This document shows, one piece after another, positions 7,901 to 14,814 of a DNA stretch of 20,615 nt (its first letter is position 1; each line of letters starts with the position of its first letter). The DNA is from a virus. The notes under the pieces were generated by a model that saw only the letters and a list, made by a program, of their open reading frames with translations, searched no databases and was not told the DNA's origin. The stretch spans positions 1 through 20,615 of the IMG/VR virus record IMGVR_UViG_3300039171_000021, one strand, 5' to 3'. A program made the translations under genes and the position numbers.

Positions 7901-8190
7901 TATACTTGCGTTCGCAGTTGAATAGACTAGCAAAGCCTTACTTGTTTGAACCTAACGATAAGATTACAAGAGACGAAATTAAAGGCGCAGTTGAGAGCTT
8001 GATGCTAGAACTAGTAGGGCAACGAGCATTGTACGATTATATTGTAGTGTGTGACGAATCAAACAACACTCCTGCAAGAATCGACCGTAACGAACTCTAC
8101 GTCGACGTAGCTATTGAACCTGTTAAAGCAATTGAGTTTATCTACATACCGTTGAGACTTAAGAACACAGGAGAGATTGCAGGTCTATAA
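4915..8190 (+). CDS. 18: tail sheath protein gp18, enlarged
   Basis: A 1091-residue contractile sheath subunit. The N-terminus (MALTSPGVEVNVIDESFYTP) is the standard T4-like sheath opening with its SPGVEV motif. The conserved C-terminal core is clear: FNVMATPNYPELI, VYYPAGFT, VPPSHMALRTIA, PWFAPAGTRRG (about residue 917), INPITFLNGAGLVVFGQKT and the final VAIEPVKAIEFIYIPLRL. T4 gp18 is 659 residues, so over 400 residues are extra, lying between the two core parts (roughly residues 110-740). They include two similar segments (near residues 267 and 486), each an IN-containing helix followed by V.A....(N/D)RIV(M/I) strands, and three GxLW/GSVW motifs (near 352, 583 and 639) of the kind seen in exposed phage tail domains. 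The extra part probably decorates the tail surface. A strong AGGAG precedes the ATG. Confidence 0.93.
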   Translation: MALTSPGVEVNVIDESFYTPAAPGTVPMIFVASAQNKTNGSGTGIAPGTLAANAGKPYLLTSQRELVDTFGDPVFYTDANNNPINGSELNEYGLQAAYSLLGVSSRAYITRADIDLTALQPQAEEPGANPDNGTNWLDTQITRWGIFEWNSEPSNVPGGQTFTIQTPIVITDETNLVGNDPTGAPKSSVGAIGQYAVRATTTRVMYFYKNANGTWVQVGNTAWMKSIPFISGESINSQTLGSDTDTMQMQFGVSGPVVILTEINAGSVQDHVDLINDPTDGFAQYGVTATLTNNRIVMYNDGTTADSVALSGTLNSTTKLNLLSGTYRAPATQISAHTNVPRFKTNDNNRPTGSVWIKTTEPNLGSRWRYFRWNSDVNLFTAIDAPLYETAAQAMYSLDRAGGGLNLAGGETFVRYNSEARVPAQADFRIYSRSTIGPTTIVSAPITVSMNLGSTALLVTIYETQVGQQAISAGQTVSVPVTGTSSDDADVIAGAINDAGFMHVVASVDNQDRVVITHTQGGDIRFDDTDGLMGDIGFTTVGVSPTKNLYASQGDNIGDLIASNWIEADVIAQQDPPQNLASDGELWFNSIVDEADIMVHDGNTWVGYRNEFGTTNITGPIVSASEPTLQSDGVTPLVEGDLWIDTSDIENYPTIYRYNELAKRFSLVDKSDQTTDNGVLFADARWNTSGMNSDIAGTIQALLSSDHLDPDAPDPALYPRGMLLFNLRRSGFNVKRFERNYINVNDDNIRAADEAMADYYPHRWVTESRNQADGSGSFGSAAQRVVVVQALQAMVNSNDAIRDDESRLFNVMATPNYPELIGEMVTLNYDRGLSAFVVGDSPMTLTPDATSLNEWGQNVRLAVEDNKNGLVSFDEYLGVYYPAGFTSDNAGNNIVVPPSHMALRTIALSDQVSYPWFAPAGTRRGGVTNATSSGYITSEGEFVSVSLNEGQRNTLYSNSINPITFLNGAGLVVFGQKTRARNASALDRINVARLVIYLRSQLNRLAKPYLFEPNDKITRDEIKGAVESLMLELVGQRALYDYIVVCDESNNTPARIDRNELYVDVAIEPVKAIEFIYIPLRLKNTGEIAGL

Positions 8191-8201
8191 GCAAAAAGAT
8201 A

Positions 8202-8227
8202 GGGCTCTGTTATGGAGCCCACTTTTT
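8202..8227 (+). terminator. Rho-independent terminator after the sheath gene
   Basis: GGGCTC (8202-8207) pairs with GAGCCC (8215-8220) around a 7-base loop, followed by ACTTTTT. An A-run upstream can extend the stem against the T-run. The next late promoter begins one base after the T-run. Confidence 0.85.
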
Positions 8228-8235
8228 GATAAATA
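8228..8235 (+). promoter_or_regulatory. late promoter for the tail tube gene (GATAAATA)
   Basis: Immediately downstream of the gp18 terminator. Predicted start of transcription near 8241, leaving a leader of about 17 bases with AGGAGAA before the gp19 ATG. Confidence 0.8.
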
Positions 8236-8257
8236 CTAGCAACAGGAGAATATATAA

Positions 8258-8893
8258 ATGGCAATTTCATCATTATCGAAAATTTCAGTACCTCTAGCAA
8301 GCGACCAGTCTGCTTCTAGTCAGGGACTGTTGATGCCTAAGCTACAATATCGCTTCAGGGTAACACTTGAAAACTTTGGTGTAAGCTCTGGAGCAACAGA
8401 ATTAACCAAGCAAGTTGTTGATACAACTAGGCCAAACGTAACTTTTGAAGAAATTACAATTGACGTTTACAACTCTAAAGCATATCTTGCAGGCAAGCAT
8501 ACTTGGGATCCGCTTACTATCAATCTACGTGATGATGTGACTGGAGCAGTACAAAAACAAGTAGGTGAGCAACTACAGAAGCAGTTTGACTTCTTCGAGC
8601 AGTCGAGTGCAGCTAGTGGTGTTGACTATAAGTTTACAACACGAATTGAGATACTTGACGGTGGCAACGGATCTTTTGAACCAACAATATTAGAAACTTG
8701 GGAATGCTACGGTTGTTTTGTGCAAAACGCAAACTATAACTCGCTGAACTATGCAACTAACGAGCCAGTAACAATTACATTGTCGATTAGGTTCGATAAC
8801 GCAGTACAATCACCACAAGGAACTGGTGTTGGTACAAACGTAGGACGTTCGATTAATACATTGATCACAGGCGCAGGATCGGGCGGCAACTAA
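8258..8893 (+). CDS. 19: tail tube protein gp19
   Basis: A 211-residue protein following the sheath gene, as gene 19 follows 18 in T4, with its own late promoter and Shine-Dalgarno. The sequence shows the tube-protein pattern: an N-terminal strand LQYRFRVTLENFG, a TFEEITIDVYNSKAYLAGKH loop-strand region, TWDPLTINLRDDVTGAV, a helix QKQFDFFEQSS, and C-terminal strands LETWECYGCFVQNANYNSLN and PVTITLSIRFDNA. These subunits stack as hexamers to form the inner tube through which DNA passes. T4 gp19 is 163 residues; the extra length lies mostly at the N-terminus and in a Gly/Thr-rich C-terminal tail. Confidence 0.9.
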   Translation: MAISSLSKISVPLASDQSASSQGLLMPKLQYRFRVTLENFGVSSGATELTKQVVDTTRPNVTFEEITIDVYNSKAYLAGKHTWDPLTINLRDDVTGAVQKQVGEQLQKQFDFFEQSSAASGVDYKFTTRIEILDGGNGSFEPTILETWECYGCFVQNANYNSLNYATNEPVTITLSIRFDNAVQSPQGTGVGTNVGRSINTLITGAGSGGN

Positions 8894-8909
8894 AGTTGTT
8901 CGTAACTTA

Positions 8910-8946
8910 ATAACATACAAAAGGAGCATTGCTCCTTTTGTGTTAT
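8910..8946 (+). terminator. long stem-loop terminator after the tail tube gene
   Basis: CAAAAGGAGC (8918-8927) pairs with GCTCCTTTTG (8931-8940) around a 3-base loop, and ATAACA (8910-8915) pairs with TGTTAT (8941-8946) with a two-base bulge. The T-run lies within the stem, as in many bidirectional phage terminators. Confidence 0.75.
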
Positions 8947-8966
8947 GTGAGCACTTAATAGTATTG

Positions 8967-8974
8967 TATAAATA
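8967..8974 (+). promoter_or_regulatory. exact late promoter (TATAAATA) giving a leaderless start
   Basis: An exact T4 late consensus. By T4 spacing transcription starts at 8980, the A of the ATG of the next gene. There is no Shine-Dalgarno between the terminator hairpin and the ATG. Confidence 0.8.
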
Positions 8975-8979
8975 CTAGT

Positions 8980-10278
8980 ATGGCAAACAAATTTACTGGA
9001 TTTCTGGACAATGTTGGACGAGGTGTCACTAACCCTAAAGGTAACGTAGGCGATTTCCGCCATGCGGCTCGACTTTATGTTGACAACTTATTTAGATTAG
9101 CACCAAAGCAAAAGTTTCTATTCTTTGTAAACTTTAATATTGACCCCGAAGCACTGGCACTTTACCCTCAATTAAAAAACCGTCATCAAAATGAACTTAA
9201 CATGTTGTGCAAGACTGCTGACTTACCGCAATACTCTGCTAACTTAGAAGTTAAGAATCAGTACAATCGAAAGAAAGTAGTCCAAACTGCAATTGATTAT
9301 ACTCCTATAAGTATTACGCTACACGACGACAATCAAGGTATTACTACTTTTATGCTAGAAGCATATTACAAATATTATTACCGAGACAGTAGGGTAGAAA
9401 ATCCAGTCCGGGCGTATGCGCCAAGAAACACGTATGCTGCTGAAAGAAAAGACCGGTATGGTTTAGATAATGGCTCTGTGAAGCCTTTTTTTAATAACAT
9501 CAAGCTATTTCAACTATCGAGGCAGCAGTTTACTGAGTATACTTTGATTAATCCGCTAATAGAAAGATGGGGCCATGATACAATGGATTATTCAGACGGA
9601 ACAAGTCCTGCCGAAAACTCTATGATTATAAATTACGAAGCAGTAATGTATGACAGAGGCGCAGTTAAAGATGACTTACCTGCTACCTTTGGTACATCGC
9701 ATTACGACACTAGTCCTAGTCCGTTAAATATACAAGGTGGCGGCGTTGCTAATGTGTTTGGGGGCGGTGGAGTAATTGACGGCGCCGGTTCAGTAGTAGG
9801 GGATTTTACTGACGGAAGTTTTGGTTTAGGGTCTATCCTGTCTACAGCTAACACTATTAAGAACGCTACTAATCTAACAAAGTCCGGAGTTATTTCGGAA
9901 CTTAAAAGCAACTTTAACTCGGCAGTAGTAAACCTAGGTAACTCGGGTGCAAACGGTGTTACTGGCCCTGGCATAGCGTTTACTGGAGCAGCGGGTAGTG
10001 GGCAACTTAGTGACAACGGTGGCGGCACCGGCTTGCCTGGCACAACTATTCCGGGCTCTAATAGATCGGGCCAAGGAGAAGTTACTACTGCATTAGCGGA
10101 CACTCCAGGAGCAAATCCTAGAGCAGGTCAAAATACGGCATCGGCAGCAAGGTCGACTCCGGGAGCAAATCCTAGGGGGACGCCAGGGCGATTAGGCACT
10201 AGTACTAGACCTGGCCAAACACCAACACCAACACCAACTGGTACTGGTTACCCACCAGGCGTTGGTCCATCAAGCTAA
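8980..10278 (+). CDS. tail tube-like structural protein, possibly baseplate tube initiator (gp54-like)
   Basis: A 432-residue protein. The first 240 residues read as a phage tube-fold domain: QKFLFFVNFNI as the first strand, CKTADLPQYSANLEVKNQYN, YTPISITLHDDNQGITTFML and, near residue 220, MIINYEAVMYDRGAV as the closing strand. This order of elements is that of tube-related proteins such as T4 gp54, which starts tube growth on the baseplate; the exact member cannot be settled by eye. From about residue 250 the protein turns into a Gly/Ser/Thr/Pro-rich tail with a repeated TPGANPR motif and a PTPTPT run. It stands directly after gp19 behind an exact late promoter that predicts a leaderless mRNA. 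Confidence 0.6.
   Translation: MANKFTGFLDNVGRGVTNPKGNVGDFRHAARLYVDNLFRLAPKQKFLFFVNFNIDPEALALYPQLKNRHQNELNMLCKTADLPQYSANLEVKNQYNRKKVVQTAIDYTPISITLHDDNQGITTFMLEAYYKYYYRDSRVENPVRAYAPRNTYAAERKDRYGLDNGSVKPFFNNIKLFQLSRQQFTEYTLINPLIERWGHDTMDYSDGTSPAENSMIINYEAVMYDRGAVKDDLPATFGTSHYDTSPSPLNIQGGGVANVFGGGGVIDGAGSVVGDFTDGSFGLGSILSTANTIKNATNLTKSGVISELKSNFNSAVVNLGNSGANGVTGPGIAFTGAAGSGQLSDNGGGTGLPGTTIPGSNRSGQGEVTTALADTPGANPRAGQNTASAARSTPGANPRGTPGRLGTSTRPGQTPTPTPTGTGYPPGVGPSS
10102..10175 (+). repeat. direct repeat encoding TPGANPR in the tube-like protein
   Basis: ACTCCAGGAGCAAATCCTAG (10102-10121) recurs with one change at 10156-10175, 54 bases (18 codons) later. A short ACACCA triplication follows at 10219-10236. 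Both stay in frame. Confidence 0.85.
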
Positions 10279-10295
10279 CAACAAGGACAATACCT

Positions 10296-10661
10296 ATGCC
10301 CAATTTACCTAGAACTGATATACAAAACACAGACCAACCTGTGCGAGACTTTTTTGACAAGTATTACCAAGACAGAGTAGAGTACGCTGCAAACGAAGTA
10401 GATGCGGTGTTAGGGTTTTTTAATGACAGAGGATTTGGCGAAGTATCGAGCTCTAGTATTGCTACTGTTGTGTTGCGCCAAGCATCAGTTGACGGTATCA
10501 GTTCGTTTCAAGTACTTGATACACTAAAAGGACTTGACGACACTCAACTAAGTGCATTTGTAGCAGAAATATTAAACTTGTCAAGAGCCAAGTCTAGTGC
10601 ACTAGGATACAGAGATCGCAATACAGCAAACTTCTTCGAAGCAAGAAACATAATAGAATAA
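10296..10661 (+). CDS. conserved-looking protein of unknown function, probably virion-associated
   Basis: A 121-residue acidic protein that I cannot name. It opens with a short Asp/Pro-rich stretch and then alternates predicted helices: VRDFFDKYYQDRVEYAANEV, AVLGFFNDRGFG, SIATVVLRQASVDG, FQVLDTLKGLDDTQLSAFVA and EILNLSRAKSSALGYR. No signal peptide, membrane segment or cysteine motif is present. It lies 17 bases after the tube-like gene with an AAGGA ribosome site and ends two bases before gp4, so it is probably co-expressed with them late in infection. The arrangement between tail and head-completion genes suggests a structural or assembly role, which is inference from position only. Confidence 0.7.
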   Translation: MPNLPRTDIQNTDQPVRDFFDKYYQDRVEYAANEVDAVLGFFNDRGFGEVSSSSIATVVLRQASVDGISSFQVLDTLKGLDDTQLSAFVAEILNLSRAKSSALGYRDRNTANFFEARNIIE

Positions 10662-10662
10662 T

Positions 10663-11112
10663 ATGGCTAGATATGTACAAGGTAAATTTACACCTAAGAA
10701 CCCAGAAAAGTATGTAGGAAATAAAACGCCTACATTCCGCAGCGGCTGGGAATTTAGTTTTATGAAGTTTTGTGACGAGCACCCAAGTGTTACACAATGG
10801 GCTAGTGAAGCTATACGCATACCCTATAGGAATCCTCTCACAGGGAAACAAACGATATACGTACCGGACTTTTTTATTGCGTATGCCACAAAGACCGGCA
10901 AGAGCAAGGTTGAGTTAATAGAAGTTAAACCTGCTAATCAGACAATTAAAGAAAAAACAGGTCGCAGCAAATCAAACCAAGCAGCTTGGGTTGTTAATCA
11001 AGCAAAATGGGAAGCAGCAAGAGCATGGTGCAAACAAAAAGGAATTTTCTTTAGAATAGTAACTGAAGACGACATCTTTGCAGGAACTAAAGGAACCAGC
11101 AAGCGGAGATAA
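10663..11112 (+). CDS. 4: head completion protein gp4 (nuclease fold)
   Basis: A 149-residue basic protein matching T4 gp4 closely in pattern: MARYVQGKFTPKNPEKYVGN, FRSGWEFSFMKFCDEHPSV, WASEAIRIPYRNP, TIYVPDFFI and ELIEVKPANQT. The PDF...(I/V)E(V/I)KP motif is that of PD-(D/E)xK nuclease-like folds. In T4, gp4 acts late in head completion after DNA packaging, before tail attachment. The ATG follows the previous stop by one base; there is no clear Shine-Dalgarno, so translation is probably coupled. Length is almost the same as T4 gp4 (about 150 residues). Confidence 0.9.
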   Translation: MARYVQGKFTPKNPEKYVGNKTPTFRSGWEFSFMKFCDEHPSVTQWASEAIRIPYRNPLTGKQTIYVPDFFIAYATKTGKSKVELIEVKPANQTIKEKTGRSKSNQAAWVVNQAKWEAARAWCKQKGIFFRIVTEDDIFAGTKGTSKRR

Positions 11113-11115
11113 ATA
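11108..11115 (+). promoter_or_regulatory. late promoter for small terminase (GATAAATA)
   Basis: Overlaps the stop codon of gp4. Predicted start of transcription near 11121, 20 bases before the gp16 ATG, with only a weak AGGG ribosome site in the leader. Confidence 0.75.
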
Positions 11116-11140
11116 ATACTAGCACTTTATAGGGTTAACT

Positions 11141-11665
11141 ATGACTAAAAAATTAGAGGAACTCTTAGATTTAGAATCTTCGAAAGAAATCGTTTCTGAC
11201 GCTAAGAAGCAAGAAAAAGCAAAGACTAAAGCAGCGGCTAAGTACGAAAAAGAAGCGCTGCGGGACATTGCCGAGTTCGATAAGATCGCATCGGCATTGC
11301 CGTCGGTAAAAGGATTAGGTGCACTTGCTGACAAAGAACTTGAAGAAGTTGCTGACAAGGCAATGGCAGCATACGATGACCTAATGGACTTAGGGATGAA
11401 CGTAGAAGCAAGATACTCTGCCAGAATCTTCGAAGTTGCAAGTTCTATGCTTAAGACTAACTTAGATGCTAAGACGTCTAAATTAGAAACAAAATTAAAG
11501 ATGGTTGAGTTACAGCTGAAAAAAGAAAAGCAAGATAACGACAATAGGACCAAAGGCGACCCCGACGACGGCTTTATTGCTGGAGAAGGTCAAGTAATTA
11601 CAGATCGCAACAGCTTGTTACAACGGCTTAAGGCTATGGATAAAGGTAGCGGTAATGATAAATAA
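11141..11665 (+). CDS. 16: small terminase subunit gp16
   Basis: A 174-residue, highly charged and mostly helical protein. The central part (LADKELEEVADKAMAAYDDL, NVEARYSARIFEVASSMLKT and NLDAKTSKLETKLKMVELQL) has the layout of T4-like small terminases: a helical pair with A(R/Y)..EV...ML, then a long coiled coil that drives ring formation. Small terminase binds phage DNA, starts packaging and regulates the gp17 motor. Length is close to T4 gp16 (164). Unlike T4, where 16 and 17 overlap, two further genes stand between it and gp17. Confidence 0.8.
   Translation: MTKKLEELLDLESSKEIVSDAKKQEKAKTKAAAKYEKEALRDIAEFDKIASALPSVKGLGALADKELEEVADKAMAAYDDLMDLGMNVEARYSARIFEVASSMLKTNLDAKTSKLETKLKMVELQLKKEKQDNDNRTKGDPDDGFIAGEGQVITDRNSLLQRLKAMDKGSGNDK
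11657..11664 (+). promoter_or_regulatory. late promoter (GATAAATA) at the end of gp16
   Basis: Overlaps the gp16 stop codon. Predicted start of transcription near 11670, 17 bases before the next ATG; AGGAT in the leader is a moderate ribosome site. Confidence 0.75.
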
Positions 11666-11686
11666 GATTATAACTAGGATATTACC

Positions 11687-12256
11687 ATGAGATCTTTCAC
11701 AGATATTTTAAACGAATCAAAAAAGAGCTACCCTTTTAAAATTGCAGTAGCAGGTGAGTTACCTGAAGAATTTACCAACCATCTTGAAACTTCTCTTAAG
11801 AAGTTTGGCGTAACGTCGTTATCGAGTGGAAAAAAGACTCCAATTCAAGAACGTCCGCTAGATTTTCCACAATTGCAGAATATGGAAGTTACGTATTTTG
11901 ACGCAGAACTTACGTACCCAACAACCTCGCAGGTTCTACTAGGATATCTATCTAGTATGTGCAGTGTAACAGAAGCAAATATTATGGTACGTAACACAAA
12001 TGAACCACTTATGCGTTACCAAGAAAACATGCCAGCAGAAGGCCAGTCAGAAACATACGAAACGTTACTTACTAACGAAGACATGGGCGGAGTTAGCGCA
12101 CAAGCTGATGTCGGTTCTAACAGAGTAATGGATCTACTAAAAGAACTCGAAACTGCTCGCAAAGAGCGCGAGCACGATCCGGCTGCGGCAGCACCCGTGG
12201 GCGATTCGAAAGATATTAGTGACACAACTAACGCCAAAAGTCCAATAGGGAGCTAA
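11687..12256 (+). CDS. protein of unknown function between the terminase subunits
   Basis: A 189-residue protein with two parts. Residues 1-115 look folded: FKIAVAGELPEEFTNHLET, LKKFGVTSLSSGKKTPIQE, NMEVTYFDAELTYPTTSQVL and EANIMVRN suggest an alpha-beta fold with a strand-helix-strand order. Residues 116-189 are acidic and Ala/Ser-rich, with a short charged helix (MDLLKELETARKEREHD), and appear disordered. I do not recognise the family, though the pattern looks like a conserved T4-like marine phage protein. It has its own late promoter and is followed three bases later by an acidic protein gene, so the two probably share a transcript and may act in head assembly or packaging (inference from context). 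Confidence 0.75.
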   Translation: MRSFTDILNESKKSYPFKIAVAGELPEEFTNHLETSLKKFGVTSLSSGKKTPIQERPLDFPQLQNMEVTYFDAELTYPTTSQVLLGYLSSMCSVTEANIMVRNTNEPLMRYQENMPAEGQSETYETLLTNEDMGGVSAQADVGSNRVMDLLKELETARKEREHDPAAAAPVGDSKDISDTTNAKSPIGS

Positions 12257-12258
12257 TA

Positions 12259-13182
12259 ATGGATAACAGCACACAAAAATTAAAAGATATGATTCAACGA
12301 ATGACAGAGTTGGATACACCAAAACAAATAAAAAAGAAAATAACCGAAGCAATTACTATTAGTGGTGATTCAGCAGACGAAATAGCATCGCTAATGAAAA
12401 TGCTAGGCAACGCGGGCATTAGCCAACCAGAAGCGTCTGGTGTTGCATCAATGCCGGTACGCCAGGATATGGAACGCCTTGCGGGCATTATGGGCGGAAG
12501 TGACTTTGCGCCAGAAATGGGAGACCCGGAGACTAGTGTTTCTAACGGTGACCCGGAAGTAGTTGTTGGAAATGACGAAGAAGATCTGCCCATGGGCGAA
12601 GAGGTATTAACTGATGGTTGGTCAAGCCAAGATGCAACAGAGCTAGAATCACTACACGGTTTACTAATGAGCGCAGCTAACGGTGATCGCAGCGCCGCTG
12701 CAAAATTTGAAGATTATGTCGACAACGAATTCCGACAGCCGAGCGGAGATCCAGTGGACGGCAACAGGCTGCGACGCCGCCTGTCAAAAATGGACCAAGG
12801 TGGCCAAATTGATATGTTGCATAAATTAATTAGAGATTCCAATAGAGCAGATGTCGACGACACTGATTCTTCTATGAAAAAAGGCGAAATGGGTCTAGAA
12901 GGGTATGACAACGAACCGGACGAAGAGTACCAAGACACCAACTACATGACCAAGGACATCAGTGGTGGTTTAAATCGCGAGAAGAAAGCTTATGCTAAAG
13001 CACAAGACGGCGACAATGCCATGGCGGTTGAAAGCATTAAAGATCGTCTGTATGCTATGCTTTCAGAGAAGAAAGAAAAGCCCGACTTTGCTGATATTGA
13101 CGACGACGGCGACAAGAAAGAACCAATGAAGAAGGCAGCTAAAGATAAGAAGGCAGTTAACGATACAAAAGCAAAGAAGTAA
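12259..13182 (+). CDS. very acidic protein of unknown function, possible head-core or internal protein
   Basis: A 307-residue protein with strong low-complexity character. It begins with a helical segment (KLKDMIQRMTEL), then an acidic stretch rich in Asp, Glu and Gly, then YDNEPDEEYQDTNYMTKDIS and GGLNREKKAYAKAQDGDNAM. The end has a lysine-rich tail after DIDDDGDKKEP, a run resembling an EF-hand-type Asp loop (D-x-D-D-D-G-D). No catalytic motif is visible. Acidic, helical, low-complexity proteins near packaging genes are often scaffold, core or internal head proteins, but that is only a guess here. It follows the previous gene by two bases with GGGAG as ribosome site, and a strong hairpin follows it. 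Confidence 0.75.
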   Translation: MDNSTQKLKDMIQRMTELDTPKQIKKKITEAITISGDSADEIASLMKMLGNAGISQPEASGVASMPVRQDMERLAGIMGGSDFAPEMGDPETSVSNGDPEVVVGNDEEDLPMGEEVLTDGWSSQDATELESLHGLLMSAANGDRSAAAKFEDYVDNEFRQPSGDPVDGNRLRRRLSKMDQGGQIDMLHKLIRDSNRADVDDTDSSMKKGEMGLEGYDNEPDEEYQDTNYMTKDISGGLNREKKAYAKAQDGDNAMAVESIKDRLYAMLSEKKEKPDFADIDDDGDKKEPMKKAAKDKKAVNDTKAKK

Positions 13183-13187
13183 TCTTA

Positions 13188-13213
13188 ACAATAGCGCTCT
13201 AGGGCGCTATTGT
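13188..13213 (+). terminator. 10-bp perfect hairpin between the acidic protein gene and gp17
   Basis: ACAATAGCGC (13188-13197) pairs with GCGCTATTGT (13204-13213) around the 6-base loop TCTAGG. No T-run follows, so it may pause or process the transcript, or tune gp17 translation, rather than terminate outright. It ends 16 bases before the gp17 ATG. Confidence 0.65.
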
Positions 13214-13229
13214 CTTGAGCAACCATAAT

Positions 13230-14807
13230 ATGTCAAAATCATTAGACGGAGTCTTAACTAAAAAAGCCAATCAGAAAGAAACATTTACTGAAGGGCAAAT
13301 TAGCGAACTGCTTAGCTGTACGGATCCCGAGCTCGGGTATCTATACTTTGCCAAGAACTTTGCCTACATTCAGCATCCTGTAAGAGGCAAGTTGCTGTTT
13401 GAGCCATACGAATATCAAGAACGACTAATGGCAAGTTATCACAACTATCGCTTTAACATCAACATGCTGCCGCGGCAAACGGGCAAGACTACGTGTGCTG
13501 CTGTTTACTTGGCGTGGTACGCTATGTTCCACCCTGACCAAACTGTGCTAATTGCTGCCCACAAGTACACTGGTGCACAAGAGATTATGCAGCGCATTCG
13601 CTACATATACGAACTGTGTCCGGATCATATACGTGCTGGTGTTATCAACTATAACAAAGGTAGCATAGAATTTGAAAACGGAAGTCGCATAGTGAGCTCG
13701 ACTACGACAGGTAACACTGGACGTGGTATGGCTATCTCGCTTCTATACTGTGACGAATTTGCGTTTGTGCAGCCCGGCATTGCAGAAGAATTCTGGACTT
13801 CAATATCTCCTACACTGGCAACAGGTGGTAGTGCTATCATTACAAGCACACCAAACTCAGACGAAGACACCTTTGCTACAATATGGAAAGATGCTGAAAA
13901 GAAGTTTGACGAACACGGTAACGAGCAAACACTGGGCATTAACGGATTTCACTCGTTTACTATTGCTTGGGACGAACATCCGGACAGAGACGAAGCATGG
14001 CGGGTTGCTGAAACAGGTCGTATTGGTGAAGAGCGGTTCCGACGTGAATACGGTTGCGAATTTCTCGTGTTTGATGAGACTCTGATTAACTCAATCAAAC
14101 TATCAACTATGGAGGGGAGCACCCCTATCCTTAATATGGGACAAACTCGCTGGTACAAGAAGCCACAGGCAGGTTATACCTACGCTGTTGCGCTCGACCC
14201 TAGTATGGGCACAGGGGGCAACAACGCCGCAATTCAAGTAATAGAATTACCGACATACGTACAAGTGGCCGAATGGCAACATAACATGACTTCAATACCT
14301 GGACAGATCCGAGTACTCAAAGATATATGTACATACATACAAGAAACAATACAATCACCTAACAGTATATACTGGAGTCTAGAGAACAACAGCATTGGAG
14401 AAGCAGCACTGATTGTAGTCCAGGACGTAGGGGAAGAAAATATCCCAGGCCTGTTCATATCGGAGCCAATGCGCAAAGGACATATAAGAAAGTTCCGCAA
14501 AGGGTTTAACACAACCCACGGCGCTAAAATAACAGCGTGCAGTAGGTTAAAAACAATGGTAGAAAACGACAAATTGATAATACACTCTAAACCGTTAATA
14601 TCAGAGTTTAAAGGATATATTGCCACCGGCTCAAGTTTTCAGGCTAAACAGGGATCTGCAGACGATCTCATTTCTGGAATCTTACTAACTATCAGGATGA
14701 TGTCAGTACTTAAAGACTGGGATCCAAAGATATATAACACATTCACTCAGGCAGAGGACAACGACTACGACCCCCCACTGCCGATTTTTATGAGCAGCAA
14801 CGGATAA
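13230..14807 (+). CDS. 17: large terminase subunit gp17 (packaging ATPase and nuclease)
   Basis: A 525-residue protein with both terminase domains. ATPase: PRQTGKTT (Walker A, residues 81-88), LLYCDEFAF (Walker B, D175 and catalytic E176) and TSTPN (coupling motif, 205-209). Nuclease (RNase H-like): D323 in ALDPSMGTGG, E385 in WSLENNS and D478/D479 in SADDLISG, the usual three-acid metal site. It drives DNA into the prohead and cuts the concatemer. The start is uncertain: a TTG at 13215 overlaps the preceding hairpin, while ATG 13230 is in frame 15 bases later; I prefer the ATG. No strong Shine-Dalgarno and no late promoter precede it, which may keep its level low. Length is somewhat below T4 gp17 (610). 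Confidence 0.93.
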   Translation: MSKSLDGVLTKKANQKETFTEGQISELLSCTDPELGYLYFAKNFAYIQHPVRGKLLFEPYEYQERLMASYHNYRFNINMLPRQTGKTTCAAVYLAWYAMFHPDQTVLIAAHKYTGAQEIMQRIRYIYELCPDHIRAGVINYNKGSIEFENGSRIVSSTTTGNTGRGMAISLLYCDEFAFVQPGIAEEFWTSISPTLATGGSAIITSTPNSDEDTFATIWKDAEKKFDEHGNEQTLGINGFHSFTIAWDEHPDRDEAWRVAETGRIGEERFRREYGCEFLVFDETLINSIKLSTMEGSTPILNMGQTRWYKKPQAGYTYAVALDPSMGTGGNNAAIQVIELPTYVQVAEWQHNMTSIPGQIRVLKDICTYIQETIQSPNSIYWSLENNSIGEAALIVVQDVGEENIPGLFISEPMRKGHIRKFRKGFNTTHGAKITACSRLKTMVENDKLIIHSKPLISEFKGYIATGSSFQAKQGSADDLISGILLTIRMMSVLKDWDPKIYNTFTQAEDNDYDPPLPIFMSSNG

Positions 14808-14810
14808 ATA
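14803..14810 (+). promoter_or_regulatory. late promoter (GATAAATA) overlapping the gp17 stop codon
   Basis: The TAA of gp17 is part of the element. Its last base lies 5 bases before the next ATG (14815), so the predicted transcript is leaderless within one base. There is no Shine-Dalgarno. Confidence 0.7.
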
Positions 14811-14814
14811 CGTT

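Noticed and set aside
9702-10103. 133-residue open frame on the minus strand
   Set aside because: It lies opposite the Gly/Thr-rich tail of the tube-like gene; low-complexity sequence produces such long shadows and it has no ribosome site or family signature.
10218-10240. Short repeats resembling a CRISPR or recombination site
   Set aside because: Hexamer repeats are in frame and encode a TPTPT linker; no spacers of even length and no cas genes.
11119-11553. 144-residue Ser/Ala/Leu-rich open frame on the minus strand
   Set aside because: Antisense shadow of gp16, whose frame has clear small-terminase features and a late promoter.
14234-14626. 130-residue open frame on the minus strand within gp17
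   Set aside because: Antisense shadow of the terminase nuclease domain, which has conserved catalytic residues.
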